Of a DNA stretch of 31,682 nt, positions 20,627 through 27,156 are shown piece by piece (within the stretch, counting starts at the first letter, position 1; each line of letters starts with the position of its first letter). This stretch comes from a virus. Under the pieces are notes generated by a model. It was not told the DNA's origin, did not search any database, and saw only the letters and a list, made by a program, of their open reading frames with translations. Made by a program: the position numbers and the translations under genes. The stretch is from positions 1 through 31,682 of the IMG/VR virus record IMGVR_UViG_3300042309_000994; one strand, 5' to 3'.

Positions 20627-21454
20627 TCAGATTCCGGGACATTCGGGGATCGGAAACCTCGAATCGACACGGCAATACAACTTGCTGAGGCTGCGTCCCT
20701 CCAAAAAGGCACGGAGCGCAGTGCAAGTGCGCAGGAACAGCTCCTGCCTTGCCTCGCTGCCGCCAGACGTGAGGCTGCTGGTCAAGAGGAACTCACGCAG
20801 CTTGATCGCCGCGCTTTCCTCAGAGTTGGCCCCGACGCCCGTGTGAAGCAGGTGCTTGAATCGCTCGAGCTCAACGTGGCTCTGCGTAAACCACGCGGAC
20901 GCAATGGCGGCAGACACCGCAGCGTTTGAAAGCCCCCTGCAAACCTTTGGTGCAAGCGAGAAACTCATTGCGTCAGCGACGTGTTCGCAAAACACAGCAA
21001 ACTTGCCTGTGTCGAACGCCTGGTTGCCCCAGACAGTTTCCCGTCGCACGGCGTGGTATTCCTGCCACAGCGCCCTGCATATGGCCACCTGAGACTGCGA
21101 CAGATTCATGCCCATGAAGTTCAGCACGTTGGTGATTGATCGCGGACGCCCGCTGTCGATCGCATGGATGAGCCCGCGAGACAATCCCCAGGTAACCATC
21201 ATCTCGACGGCAATCTCGCCGCTGGCAATCGCTGCGAGGCGGTGCTGCCCGTCCGCAACCGTTCCGTCTTCGTAGAAGGCGATCCCTTGGTGAGTAATCT
21301 TCCATTTCCCCTCTTCGATCTGCTGTCGCATCAGCTCGACGCGGCACCTGTTGATCGGCCTGTTGTTCTCGTTTTTCAACAGCCACTCGCGAGCCATTTC
21401 TGGGGTCACCGTCACGCGGCGCGTCGAAAATCCATCGCATACTGCCGTAGCCAT
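20627..21454 (-). CDS. ParB-like-fold protein of unknown role
   Basis: A 275-residue protein. The N-terminal third has NRPINRCRVELMRQQIEEGK, the run through WKITHQGIAF, and GTVADGQHRLAAIASGE, where the DGQHRL motif is the catalytic/nucleotide-binding signature of the ParB/sulfiredoxin fold. The C-terminal two-thirds is helical, with AVSAAIASAWFTQSHVELER and similar stretches. Similar proteins are common in phage early regions and usually have no proven function. AAAGGAG precedes the ATG. A 71-bp gap with a small hairpin separates it from the next gene. Confidence 0.75.
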   Translation of the reverse strand: MATAVCDGFSTRRVTVTPEMAREWLLKNENNRPINRCRVELMRQQIEEGKWKITHQGIAFYEDGTVADGQHRLAAIASGEIAVEMMVTWGLSRGLIHAIDSGRPRSITNVLNFMGMNLSQSQVAICRALWQEYHAVRRETVWGNQAFDTGKFAVFCEHVADAMSFSLAPKVCRGLSNAAVSAAIASAWFTQSHVELERFKHLLHTGVGANSEESAAIKLREFLLTSSLTSGGSEARQELFLRTCTALRAFLEGRSLSKLYCRVDSRFPIPECPGI

Positions 21455-21504
21455 ATCTCGTCTCCTTTGCTTTCGCGTTCCCTTTCACCAACCTCGGCCG
21501 CACG

Positions 21505-21867
21505 TCAACGCGACGCCGCCTGTATCGTTTCCAGCCCCTTATCCGTCACCCGGCAAATCCGCTGCATCTCGCCCGCCTGGCTGCGGCGCTGCTCGCCCGT
21601 GTCTGCGATGTAGCCGTGCTCAAGGAGCTCGCCGCACCGCTTCCAGTAGCAGCAGCCCTTGCGTTCGCTCAGGCCCGAGAGATCGCCCGCCTGCTCGTTC
21701 GTGAGCGGGCCGTGCTCGACGTACTGGCGAAGCAGATCCCAACGCTGGGAGCCAGCCCGCACGCGCAACTCCTTCGAGACGGCGCAGCGTATGGGCAGTT
21801 CCACCTTGCGATCTGCCGCCGCGAAGAGCGGCATGTCTGCCAGCGTTTCTGAGTAGTAGTCGCTCAT
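21505..21867 (-). CDS. winged-helix DNA-binding protein
   Basis: A 120-residue protein starting MSDYYSETLADMPLFAAADR. From about residue 40, RWDLLRQYVEHGPLTNEQAG, the recognition region ERKGCCYWKRCGELLEHGYI and a wing ending ICRVTDKGLETI form a MarR-like winged helix. The start at 21867 has AAAGG at a usable distance; the ATG two codons earlier is too close to that site. The DNA target is unknown; position in the early operon suggests transcription control. Confidence 0.65.
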   Translation of the reverse strand: MSDYYSETLADMPLFAAADRKVELPIRCAVSKELRVRAGSQRWDLLRQYVEHGPLTNEQAGDLSGLSERKGCCYWKRCGELLEHGYIADTGEQRRSQAGEMQRICRVTDKGLETIQAASR

Positions 21868-21916
21868 GGGCATCCTTTCCGTGTATTGGCCGCGTGACGT
21901 GCGGCATCCGGTCGAG

Positions 21917-22069
21917 TCACTGGCCGGGAGTTTTTTTGTTTGGGCCAGCCTCGGCTGCGGTGGATTTACGCGTCTCCCGCTTCGCCACCGCTGCCCTCTT
22001 GCGGGCTTCCCCCTGCGGCTGGGGCTGTTTCTTCTGCTTCATCTGCGTCCACGAGTCGTGCCACGCCAT
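21917..22069 (-). CDS. doubtful 50-residue basic ORF
   Basis: An ORF starting MAWHDSWTQMKQKKQPQPQG and then rich in Lys, Arg and Ala. AAAGGA lies before the ATG, and such tiny basic proteins occur in phages. However, two-thirds of it overlaps the end of the 21966-22385 gene in another phase, and the composition is what antiphase reading of GC-rich DNA would give. Recorded as a weak candidate. Confidence 0.3.
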   Translation of the reverse strand: MAWHDSWTQMKQKKQPQPQGEARKRAAVAKRETRKSTAAEAGPNKKTPGQ

Positions 22070-22385
22070 CGCTCGATCCTTTCTGTGATGCAAACTCAAG
22101 GGTGTTTCTGGCTGAGAGCAACGCCGACATCAGCCGATTCGTCCAGCGGTCATCCCACGGCGCGTCATCGAAGGCGTCGATCAGCAGCACGAGCCGGGCG
22201 TGGATCCACTTGGCGTGAGCCACGATCTGCTCGTCGGTGAGCATCGGCAGCGACGGCTTCTGCCGACGCTTGCCGCCGCCCTTGGCAGGGCGAGATCGGT
22301 GCGGGCCGATCCCACCCTGCCGGGCCTCGAACTCGTTCCACTCGCCAGTGCTCGGCGGGTGGCCTTCGTTGATGCGTCGAGTCAT
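21966..22385 (-). CDS. small protein of unknown function
   Basis: A 139-residue protein starting MTRRINEGHPPSTGEWNEFE. A basic loop GPHRSRPAKGGGKRRQK is followed by a helical core with MLTDEQIVAHAKWIHARLVL and DDRWTNRLMSALLSARNTLE, and a Glu/Gly-rich tail. The ATG overlaps the RecT stop as ATGA, so it is expressed with RecT. A partner role in recombination is possible but unsupported by any recognised domain; it lacks nuclease motifs. Confidence 0.62.
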   Translation of the reverse strand: MTRRINEGHPPSTGEWNEFEARQGGIGPHRSRPAKGGGKRRQKPSLPMLTDEQIVAHAKWIHARLVLLIDAFDDAPWDDRWTNRLMSALLSARNTLEFASQKGSSDGVARLVDADEAEETAPAAGGSPQEGSGGEAGDA

Positions 22386-23050
22386 CGCGCGTGTGCCTCC
22401 GCGTCGATCTCCTCCGCGTCGAAGTGCTCCACGCCGTTGTCTTCGGCATCGACGTGCGTGATGCGGGCCACCTGCTGGCGGGCCTGCTGCACGTTCACGG
22501 CCACGTTCACGCTCGGCCGCATCCGGTCGGCCTCGTCTGGATCGACGATGCCGCTGAAGCCGAAGGCGTAGCGGATCGCTTGAATGGCGGCCTTGTGCCG
22601 CAGCATGCGGGCTGGCCACTTCTTCCACGGGTCCGTCCCCTGGCGGCACTCGGCCAGATACTCCGTGACCTCCACGGGATGGCTGCGATCCTTGCGATGC
22701 ACCTGGGCGGTGATCGCCACCAGCTGCCCGTCGTCACTCAGGCGATCCACGAACGTGATGCCGTCGTAGGCCGCGTGGCTGTTGGCCATCGTCATCCACC
22801 CGTCGATGCCGACGATGGGCTGAATGCCGCCGCCACGTGTCGGGAAGGCGTAGATCTCCTTCGTGACGGGGTTCAGCCCGTACTCGTTGGCCACGAGCAG
22901 GAAGGCAGCGAACTGCTCCTTCGTCGCCTTGTCGCAGCCGCACGTCGCCCGCACCGTTGCCTCGAAAGCAGCGGGCTCCATGCCGAACTTCGTAGCCATC
23001 GAAAGCAGGATGCTCTTGCGGTCCTGCGTGTTTGCAATCTGCGTCGTCAT
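22382..23050 (-). CDS. recT: RecT/Bet single-strand annealing recombinase
   Basis: A 222-residue protein. FAAFLLVANEYGLNPVTKEI, then YAFPTRGGGIQPIVGIDGWM and the region KWPARMLRHKAAIQAIRYAF, are the hallmark segments of the Bet/RecT family (lambda Redbeta-like). The C-terminus is short and acidic. It would anneal complementary strands at forks or ends. No exonuclease of the lambda Exo or RecE type is visible nearby, so its partner is unknown. AAAGGGA precedes the ATG. The promoter at 23409-23436 and the gene at 23154-23378 lie just upstream, so it is probably early. Confidence 0.92.
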   Translation of the reverse strand: MTTQIANTQDRKSILLSMATKFGMEPAAFEATVRATCGCDKATKEQFAAFLLVANEYGLNPVTKEIYAFPTRGGGIQPIVGIDGWMTMANSHAAYDGITFVDRLSDDGQLVAITAQVHRKDRSHPVEVTEYLAECRQGTDPWKKWPARMLRHKAAIQAIRYAFGFSGIVDPDEADRMRPSVNVAVNVQQARQQVARITHVDAEDNGVEHFDAEEIDAEAHAR

Positions 23051-23129
23051 TTGTGACGGTCCCTTTCTTTCCTTGGTGAAATCCCGCGTCCGCGTCCTGC
23101 CTCAGCGGGGCGATCCCTTCCGTGGCTTA

Positions 23130-23144
23130 CCCGGCTCCGCCGGG
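23130..23144. other. short GC-rich hairpin
   Basis: CCCGG, a CTCCG loop and CCGGG form a 5-bp stem in the 103-bp gap between the 23154-23378 gene and RecT. It may modulate read-through into RecT, but it is short and no U-tract follows. The rest of the gap shows only a polypurine ribosome-binding region. Confidence 0.3.
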
Positions 23145-23153
23145 CTCCGTGTT

Positions 23154-23378
23154 TCAGTGCGTGATGTCGTGAACGCTGACGGCCAGCCATGCGCCGCCCA
23201 CGTCCACCGTGAGCCGGTTGCCCTCGACCCACTCGACGCGGCCCTGCCACCGGCGGCCTGCGGTGCAGCCGCTCACGAAGTCGCCCTCGGCGGGCAGGCT
23301 CACGGGGCTCGGCGTGTGGTCAGCCATCCCCGCCACGGCGGCGAGGTACTCGTTCTGATGGGGGTCGGTACTGTACAT
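23154..23378 (-). CDS. small protein of unknown function
   Basis: A 74-residue protein starting MYSTDPHQNEYLAAVAGMAD. The second half is a run of strands, with VSLPAEGDFVSGCTAGRRWQ and the segment VEWVEGNRLTVDVGGAWLA, suggesting a small beta barrel. AAAGGAG lies before the ATG, with somewhat long spacing. It is the first gene behind the strong promoter at 23409-23436. No family recognised. Confidence 0.65.
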   Translation of the reverse strand: MYSTDPHQNEYLAAVAGMADHTPSPVSLPAEGDFVSGCTAGRRWQGRVEWVEGNRLTVDVGGAWLAVSVHDITH

Positions 23379-23408
23379 GTGTTTACTGGCTCCTTTGAGG
23401 GTGGCGAA

Positions 23409-23436
23409 AATGTATTGATGCGTGAACTTCTGTCAA
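23409..23436 (-). promoter_or_regulatory. sigma70-like early promoter
   Basis: On the minus strand TTGACA (23436-23431) and TACATT (23414-23409) are separated by 16 bp, a near-consensus bacterial promoter. Transcription would start near 23402 and give a leader of about 24 nt before the ATG at 23378. It should drive the 23154-23378 gene, RecT and probably the rest of the early operon. Confidence 0.7.
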
Positions 23437-23445
23437 GCGGCATAG

Positions 23446-23460
23446 CGTCGGCGTTAGAAC
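23446..23460 (+). promoter_or_regulatory. shared 15-bp motif, copy 1 (candidate operator)
   Basis: CGTCGGCGTTAGAAC lies 9 bp upstream of the -35 box of the 23409-23436 promoter. It is identical to the motif at 24006-24020 except for one base. Two copies within 600 bp, each tied to a promoter in the control region, suggest a repressor or activator site. Confidence 0.5.
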
Positions 23461-23464
23461 AAAA

Positions 23465-23608
23465 TCAAAAAAAACTGGTGGCTGCGGTCAGGATCATGTC
23501 GATTGCGTCGTGGACGAAGCGGGCGAGCGCGGTGTCGTGGCCGAGGTCTTGGCCTAGGCGAACCAGCACGAGCGACTCCAGCGCCCGATCCCAGTTGATG
23601 CGTTTCAT
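23465..23608 (-). CDS. 47-residue protein of unknown function
   Basis: A tiny ORF starting MKRINWDRALESLVLVRLGQ and continuing as one amphipathic helix with ARFVHDAIDMILTAAT. AAGGAGG lies at ideal distance from the ATG, one of the best ribosome-binding sites here, so the gene is likely real despite its size. It ends in a TTT-TTT-TGA run next to the shared motif. Function unknown. Confidence 0.65.
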   Translation of the reverse strand: MKRINWDRALESLVLVRLGQDLGHDTALARFVHDAIDMILTAATSFF

Positions 23609-23629
23609 GTTTGCCCTCCTTGGCGATTA

Positions 23630-23947
23630 TCAGCCGTTGATGCCGTGGCGGCACAGTTGCTGCTCTGGGAAGGCGACAGGCAGGCCAAGCGACTCGCAGG
23701 CCCGCGACCGAAGTTCGCCAGCCAGCTTCGTGAGCCTGTCGGCCAATTCTCCGCACGCCGTTGCTTCCTCGCGAAAAACGTCTTCGTGCGACACGGTTGC
23801 GATGCCGCTCCATGCCGCATCCTTGTTGCCCCATCGGACGCGGTACATAACTCCGCACGAGTCGCCGTAGGAGCTGGTGATCGTCCCTTTCTCCACGTCA
23901 TTGCCACGAATGATCCAGACCCGGTTGCCTTTGTTGATCGCGTTCAT
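23630..23947 (-). CDS. small protein with SH3-like start, function unknown
   Basis: A 105-residue protein starting MNAINKGNRVWIIRGNDVEK. The first 50 residues look like a small beta barrel: KGNRVWIIRGNDVEKGTITS and VMYRVRWGNKDAAW. A helical part follows, EEATACGELADRLTKLAGEL, with a cysteine-containing tail. GGGAGA lies before the ATG. It is the first gene behind the 23999-24026 promoter. No family is recognised. Confidence 0.62.
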   Translation of the reverse strand: MNAINKGNRVWIIRGNDVEKGTITSSYGDSCGVMYRVRWGNKDAAWSGIATVSHEDVFREEATACGELADRLTKLAGELRSRACESLGLPVAFPEQQLCRHGING

Positions 23948-23998
23948 CGTTTCGTCTCCCAGTTGTCGGCCGCGAGTCTCAATCGCTCGCATGGCCCT

Positions 23999-24026
23999 AT
24001 TGTAACGTCGTCGTTAGAACTAGCAA
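23999..24026 (-). promoter_or_regulatory. sigma70-like promoter with motif in its spacer
   Basis: On the minus strand TTGCTA (24026-24021) and TACAAT (24004-23999) are separated by 16 bp. The start point would be near 23992, giving a leader of about 45 nt to the ATG at 23947. The spacer is the shared 15-bp motif itself, so binding there would directly block RNA polymerase. Confidence 0.62.
24006..24020 (+). promoter_or_regulatory. shared 15-bp motif, copy 2 (candidate operator)
   Basis: CGTCGTCGTTAGAAC fills almost the whole spacer of the promoter just described and matches copy 1 at 14 of 15 positions. A weaker relative, CACGGCGTTAG read on the minus strand, overlaps the regulator promoter at 24322-24349. 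Confidence 0.5.
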
Positions 24027-24073
24027 GGGGTGAGAAATTATTTTTTTCGACCCGGTTTTTCCCGTGAAAATCG

Positions 24074-24313
24074 CTAGTTTCGGGAAAACTTGCCAGGACG
24101 GCCGCCGGTTCCCCGGTCCCGCTTGGCGAATCGGAGCACCTCGGCCTCGTCAAAAACGAGGGCGGTAGGGGCGGCGTGCCACGAGTCCAGGCCGCCTTTG
24201 TCGCCCCCGAGCAGGGCCAGCTGGCGCACCCTCCCCATCGAGACGTTGAGGATCTTCGCCGCCTCGGCTGTGGAAATCAGCTTTTTCCCGGTCGGGAGTG
24301 CCACGGTAATCAT
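24074..24313 (-). CDS. small HTH regulator or excisionase
   Basis: A 79-residue protein starting MITVALPTGKKLISTAEAAK. ISTAEAAKILNVSMGRVRQL is a MerR/excisionase-type helix-turn-helix; the remainder includes LVFDEAEVLRFAKRDRG and a basic C-terminus. It is transcribed away from the integrase across a 173-bp control region, the usual place for an excisionase or lysogeny regulator. Its promoter -10 box is only 8 bp from the ATG, so the transcript may start within a few bases of the start codon. Excisionase versus repressor cannot be decided from sequence. Confidence 0.72.
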   Translation of the reverse strand: MITVALPTGKKLISTAEAAKILNVSMGRVRQLALLGGDKGGLDSWHAAPTALVFDEAEVLRFAKRDRGTGGRPGKFSRN

Positions 24314-24321
24314 GCCCTTCA

Positions 24322-24349
24322 ATACTAACGCCGTGGCAAGCGGTGTCAA
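24322..24349 (-). promoter_or_regulatory. strong promoter with possible leaderless start
   Basis: On the minus strand TTGACA (24349-24344) and TAGTAT (24327-24322) lie 16 bp apart. The expected transcription start near 24315 falls 1-3 bases before the ATG at 24313, so the mRNA would be leaderless or nearly so, and the GAAGGG just upstream of the ATG would not be fully transcribed. Confidence 0.65.
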
Positions 24350-24382
24350 AGGGGCGCGATCCGGTTGCCAGCATCGCCTTTC

Positions 24383-24401
24383 CCGCCCGATAATCGGGCG
24401 G
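24383..24401. promoter_or_regulatory. 19-bp palindrome, candidate operator
   Basis: CCGCCCGAT-A-ATCGGGCGG is a perfect inverted repeat with 9-bp arms around one base. It lies between the divergent regulator and integrase genes. Its centre also holds GATAAT, which with TTGCCA at 24365-24370 (18-bp spacing) could form a weak promoter towards the integrase. The odd-length symmetry suits a dimeric repressor. Confidence 0.55.
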
Positions 24402-24443
24402 TGAACAAGGCATCCAGCGGAGGGCACTCCCGCTGAAGTTTTG

Positions 24444-24449
24444 TATACT
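24444..24449 (+). promoter_or_regulatory. possible -10 box of the integrase promoter
   Basis: TATACT lies 37 bp before the integrase ATG. No matching -35 box is seen, so the promoter would be weak or activator-dependent. Confidence 0.3.
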
Positions 24450-24486
24450 AGTGACCGAAGGACCACGGAAAGCGAAAGGAAAGGCC

Positions 24487-25374
24487 ATGAAACTGCGAGA
24501 GTTCCTGCACGAAAGATATGCGATTCTCCACAATTTGAAAGCCCGCAGCGTCGAGCTCTACACGTTCTCGATCGACCGCTTCGGCGACTTCCTCGAACGC
24601 GAGCCGGAACTGTCTGACTTAGAGGATCTGACGGTATCCAAGTTCCTGCGGTGGCGGGCGGTCACGCCACACAAGGGCAAGATCGCACGCCCGGCATCCG
24701 TGGCAAAGGACAAGTGCCAACTGCTCGGCCTGTGGAACGCAGCCGCACGCAAGCGGCTGGTGGAGCACTTCCCCGATCTGGCCCGCAATATCGTCCGCGT
24801 TCCCCACCGACCGCCCCAGGCGTACACGGTGGAAGAGATCAGCCGCATGGTGCGGGTGGCCAAAACCCGGCAGGGGATGGTCGGCCCGGTCCCGGCCGCG
24901 TGGGTTTGGCCGACGCTCTTGATGTCGTGCTACTTCACCGGGGAGCGCATCGGCAGCCACCTCGAAGTGCGCTGGCAGCAGATCGACTCCACCCGCCGCA
25001 CGGTCACGTTTCTCTCGGAACACCGCAAGGGGCTCGGGCGCACGATTACGCGGGCGATCACGCCGCAACTGGTTCAGATGCTCGACGCGGCCCGTCGCGG
25101 CCCTGACGAGCTTGTATGGCCTTGGCTGGAACACCGCGAAATCGGCTCGCTGTGGCCACGGATTCGGGACATATGCCTAGCGGCAGGCGTAACGCCGAAG
25201 GGCTTCCACGCCATCCGCAAGGCGGCCGGTTCCTATGTCAAAGCTGCTGGCGGCGATGCCACGGAGTTCCTGACGCACGCGGACGGGCGAACGACCAAAG
25301 ACCACTACCTCGACCCGAAGATCGTGGGCGAGGCGTCGGCCTTGGATTTCCTGCCGCCGCTCGACATTAACTGA
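24487..25374 (+). CDS. int: tyrosine-family integrase
   Basis: A 295-residue site-specific recombinase, the only confident plus-strand gene. The N-terminal 105 residues form the core-binding domain (ARSVELYTFSIDRFGDFLER). The catalytic set is visible: Arg154 in TGERIGSHLE, Lys181 in EHRKGLG, His241-x-x-Arg244 in GFHAIRKAAG, His264 in FLTHADGRTT and the nucleophile Tyr274 in KDHYLDP. It makes the phage temperate. The ATG at 24487 with GGAAAGG upstream is preferred to an earlier frame start. It runs towards the tail module and ends at a long hairpin terminator. No tRNA fragment or evident attP core was seen beside it. Confidence 0.94.
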   Translation: MKLREFLHERYAILHNLKARSVELYTFSIDRFGDFLEREPELSDLEDLTVSKFLRWRAVTPHKGKIARPASVAKDKCQLLGLWNAAARKRLVEHFPDLARNIVRVPHRPPQAYTVEEISRMVRVAKTRQGMVGPVPAAWVWPTLLMSCYFTGERIGSHLEVRWQQIDSTRRTVTFLSEHRKGLGRTITRAITPQLVQMLDAARRGPDELVWPWLEHREIGSLWPRIRDICLAAGVTPKGFHAIRKAAGSYVKAAGGDATEFLTHADGRTTKDHYLDPKIVGEASALDFLPPLDIN

Positions 25375-25375
25375 A

Positions 25376-25438
25376 CCGGGCTGACGGGGAGGCGGCAGGG
25401 AAAGGAAGGAAAACCTGCCGCCTCGACCCGTCGCCCGG
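25376..25438. terminator. long bidirectional hairpin terminator
   Basis: The inner stem is GAGGCGGCAGG and CCTGCCGCCTC (25389-25424), 11 perfect pairs around a 14-base purine-rich loop. It is extended by GACGGG with CCCGTC and CCGGGC with GCCCGG, interrupted by a small internal loop and a one-base bulge. It fills the space between the stop codons of the convergent integrase and 25440-25637 genes, so it should end transcripts from both sides. There is no U-run. Confidence 0.7.
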
Positions 25439-25439
25439 C

Positions 25440-25637
25440 TCACTGTTCCGCTGGCCGTGCGATGTTCTCGCGCGCCGCGATCATCGCCAGCAGCCGCTCG
25501 CGTTCTTCGAGCAGGCGGCCGATCATCCTGGCCGCCGTGCCGTTCGTGGCCGTCCACGAATTGCTCGGCCCGTGGCGGCCCACCCAGAGCCACGCCTCTC
25601 GGGCCTCGTCTTCGCTGTACGGCACGCGGGGATTCAC
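25440..25637 (-). CDS. small protein of unknown function
   Basis: A 65-residue protein from a GTG (MNPRVPYSEDEAREAWLWVG). The first half has WVGRHGPSNSWTATNGTAAR, and the second is a helix ARMIGRLLEERERLLAMIAA suggesting a coiled coil. GGGAGA precedes the GTG, which overlaps the upstream stop as GTGA. It is the last gene of this operon before the terminator. No family recognised. Confidence 0.65.
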   Translation of the reverse strand: MNPRVPYSEDEAREAWLWVGRHGPSNSWTATNGTAARMIGRLLEERERLLAMIAARENIARPAEQ

Positions 25638-25984
25638 TCGACGCTCTCCCGGTACAGCACCAGGGCAATGATCGAATACGCCGCAAGGTCGAGCAGCGTG
25701 TCTTCCACGCCGTCGAATTCCACCTCGCCCCGGCGAAAGAACGACCGCAGCCTGTGCATCTTGTCGCTCATTCGCAGCACGCACCCAGCGTAGGCGGGCA
25801 CGTTGATCACGTCGGCCGAATTGCGAATGTTGCTCAGAGCATCATCGTCCTGCCCGTAGTCTTTTGTCTTCCTCAAGTGGAGCGTGCGGATCTCGTCGAG
25901 GATGTCGAGGAACTCGCGCGAGCCGGGCCGCAGTCCCTCACGCATCACGCCATCACCATTGAGTCGGTCGGCCACGGTAATCAT
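25634..25984 (-). CDS. DUF1599/Nmad1-like protein
   Basis: A 116-residue helical protein starting MITVADRLNGDGVMREGLRP. LRKTKDYGQDDDALSNIRNS, then AGCVLRMSDKMHRLRSFFRR and a final VEDTLLDLAAYSIIALVLY, match the DUF1599 pattern, also named nucleotide modification associated domain 1. KxxDYG and the closing DTLLDLAxYxI are the key signatures, and the family resembles MazG-like helical folds. It may handle nucleotides or modified bases. The ATG overlaps the phosphoesterase stop as ATGA. Confidence 0.62.
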   Translation of the reverse strand: MITVADRLNGDGVMREGLRPGSREFLDILDEIRTLHLRKTKDYGQDDDALSNIRNSADVINVPAYAGCVLRMSDKMHRLRSFFRRGEVEFDGVEDTLLDLAAYSIIALVLYRESVE

Positions 25985-27156
25985 CCCTTTCTGGTCCCTT
26001 CGCTGACGTGCATCGATCGCAGCCCGCCATCGGGGCTGTAGAGGAATGTTTCGCATGCCTGTCTAGCCCCGAGAAATCCGTTGGCTGAGTGCCAATCGTC
26101 AGGCGGGCAGATCGTCGGGGCCGTTCGCACGATCACGCCGTCGAGCGTGTCGAGCGGCTTGTTGTGCTCGGCCGCCTGGTGGTGCAAGTGGCCCGTGTGC
26201 CACTCGCGATAGGTGCTGCGGCTCCACGCCTCGCGTTGCTCAAGGGCCATGATCTGCGGGAGTTTCCGCTTCGCCTTGTGCCCGTGCGTGAACCCGAGCA
26301 GGTTGCGCCCGTGCGTGAGGTATTGCCGCGAGAGGAAGTCGGGCTTGATCGTCACGGCCTTTGATCCACGGAACCGCTCCACGAGAATCCGCTGAAAGGC
26401 CCACGTCAGCACTTCGTCGTGGTTCCCGTTCACGATCACCACGTCGGTGGGGGCCGAGGCCGCCGACCGCTCGACGATGCCGAGCAGCGAGTCGCAACCC
26501 ACCTGAATCATCTTCTGCAATCGGCCGTCACGCTCTAGCGGCGTGCCGCCGGTTGTGGTGCCGCTCGGCGTGTCGTAGTGGAAGAGGTCGCCCAGGAAAG
26601 CGATCGTGCGGCGCGTGGGCTTGTGGGCATCTCCCACCGCCACCAGTTCGGCCCCGGCTTTGCCCACGAGCTGCTCGGCCAGGTCGAGGTCGTAGTCGCT
26701 GCCGCCCGTGGTCTTGCTCCACGAGTAAGCCCCGAAGTGCGTGTCGCTGATGACGAGCACCTGCCATAGGCCGTCTGCCTTGGGTGCCTTGACAGTTTTG
26801 GTCAAGGGCTTGCGGAGCGTCTTCTTCGCGGCGTCGATCATCGCCTCGACCACTTCGATGGTCGTCGGCCCGCCCTTCGGCTTGAGCCGCACGAAGACGC
26901 GGTGCAGTTCAATGCTCCCGCCTTCGCCGTCGCCTGTCTCCCACTTTGTTGCCTCAGATGCAGCCACTTCAAAACGCTGCATATCGGCTTCGATATGGGC
27001 GAGCAAATCCTCGACGGTCTTGATCCGTCTGCTCGTGGAGCGGGCTTCGAGCGAATCGCCGTCCTGCCGCTGCGTCACCTGCTCGGCATCGGCGGCAGGC
27101 TTCGCGGGCGGGAGCTTCGATGCCACGGAAGCCGCTAGCGTTTTCCGTTTAGCCAC
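25981..27156 (-). CDS. calcineurin-like metallophosphoesterase
   Basis: A 391-residue protein. Residues 1-125 are a helical and charged N-terminal region with KTVEDLLAHIEADMQRFEVA. The catalytic domain shows all metal-binding motifs in order: ISDTHFG (137-140), FLGDLFHYD (190), NGNHDE (244-247), THGHK (291) and TGHLHH (322-326). Such enzymes cut phosphodiester or phosphomonoester bonds with two metals; a DNA-end or nucleotide substrate is likely in a phage but not shown. The start is a GTG with AGGAG upstream, 22 bp inside the previous gene. Linked to the Nmad1-like gene by ATGA, so the two may share a pathway. Confidence 0.9.
   Translation of the reverse strand: MAKRKTLAASVASKLPPAKPAADAEQVTQRQDGDSLEARSTSRRIKTVEDLLAHIEADMQRFEVAASEATKWETGDGEGGSIELHRVFVRLKPKGGPTTIEVVEAMIDAAKKTLRKPLTKTVKAPKADGLWQVLVISDTHFGAYSWSKTTGGSDYDLDLAEQLVGKAGAELVAVGDAHKPTRRTIAFLGDLFHYDTPSGTTTGGTPLERDGRLQKMIQVGCDSLLGIVERSAASAPTDVVIVNGNHDEVLTWAFQRILVERFRGSKAVTIKPDFLSRQYLTHGRNLLGFTHGHKAKRKLPQIMALEQREAWSRSTYREWHTGHLHHQAAEHNKPLDTLDGVIVRTAPTICPPDDWHSANGFLGARQACETFLYSPDGGLRSMHVSEGTRKG

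Noticed and set aside
24487-25440. attP site next to the integrase
   Set aside because: An attachment core normally lies near the integrase, but without the host sequence or a tRNA-like segment none can be identified.
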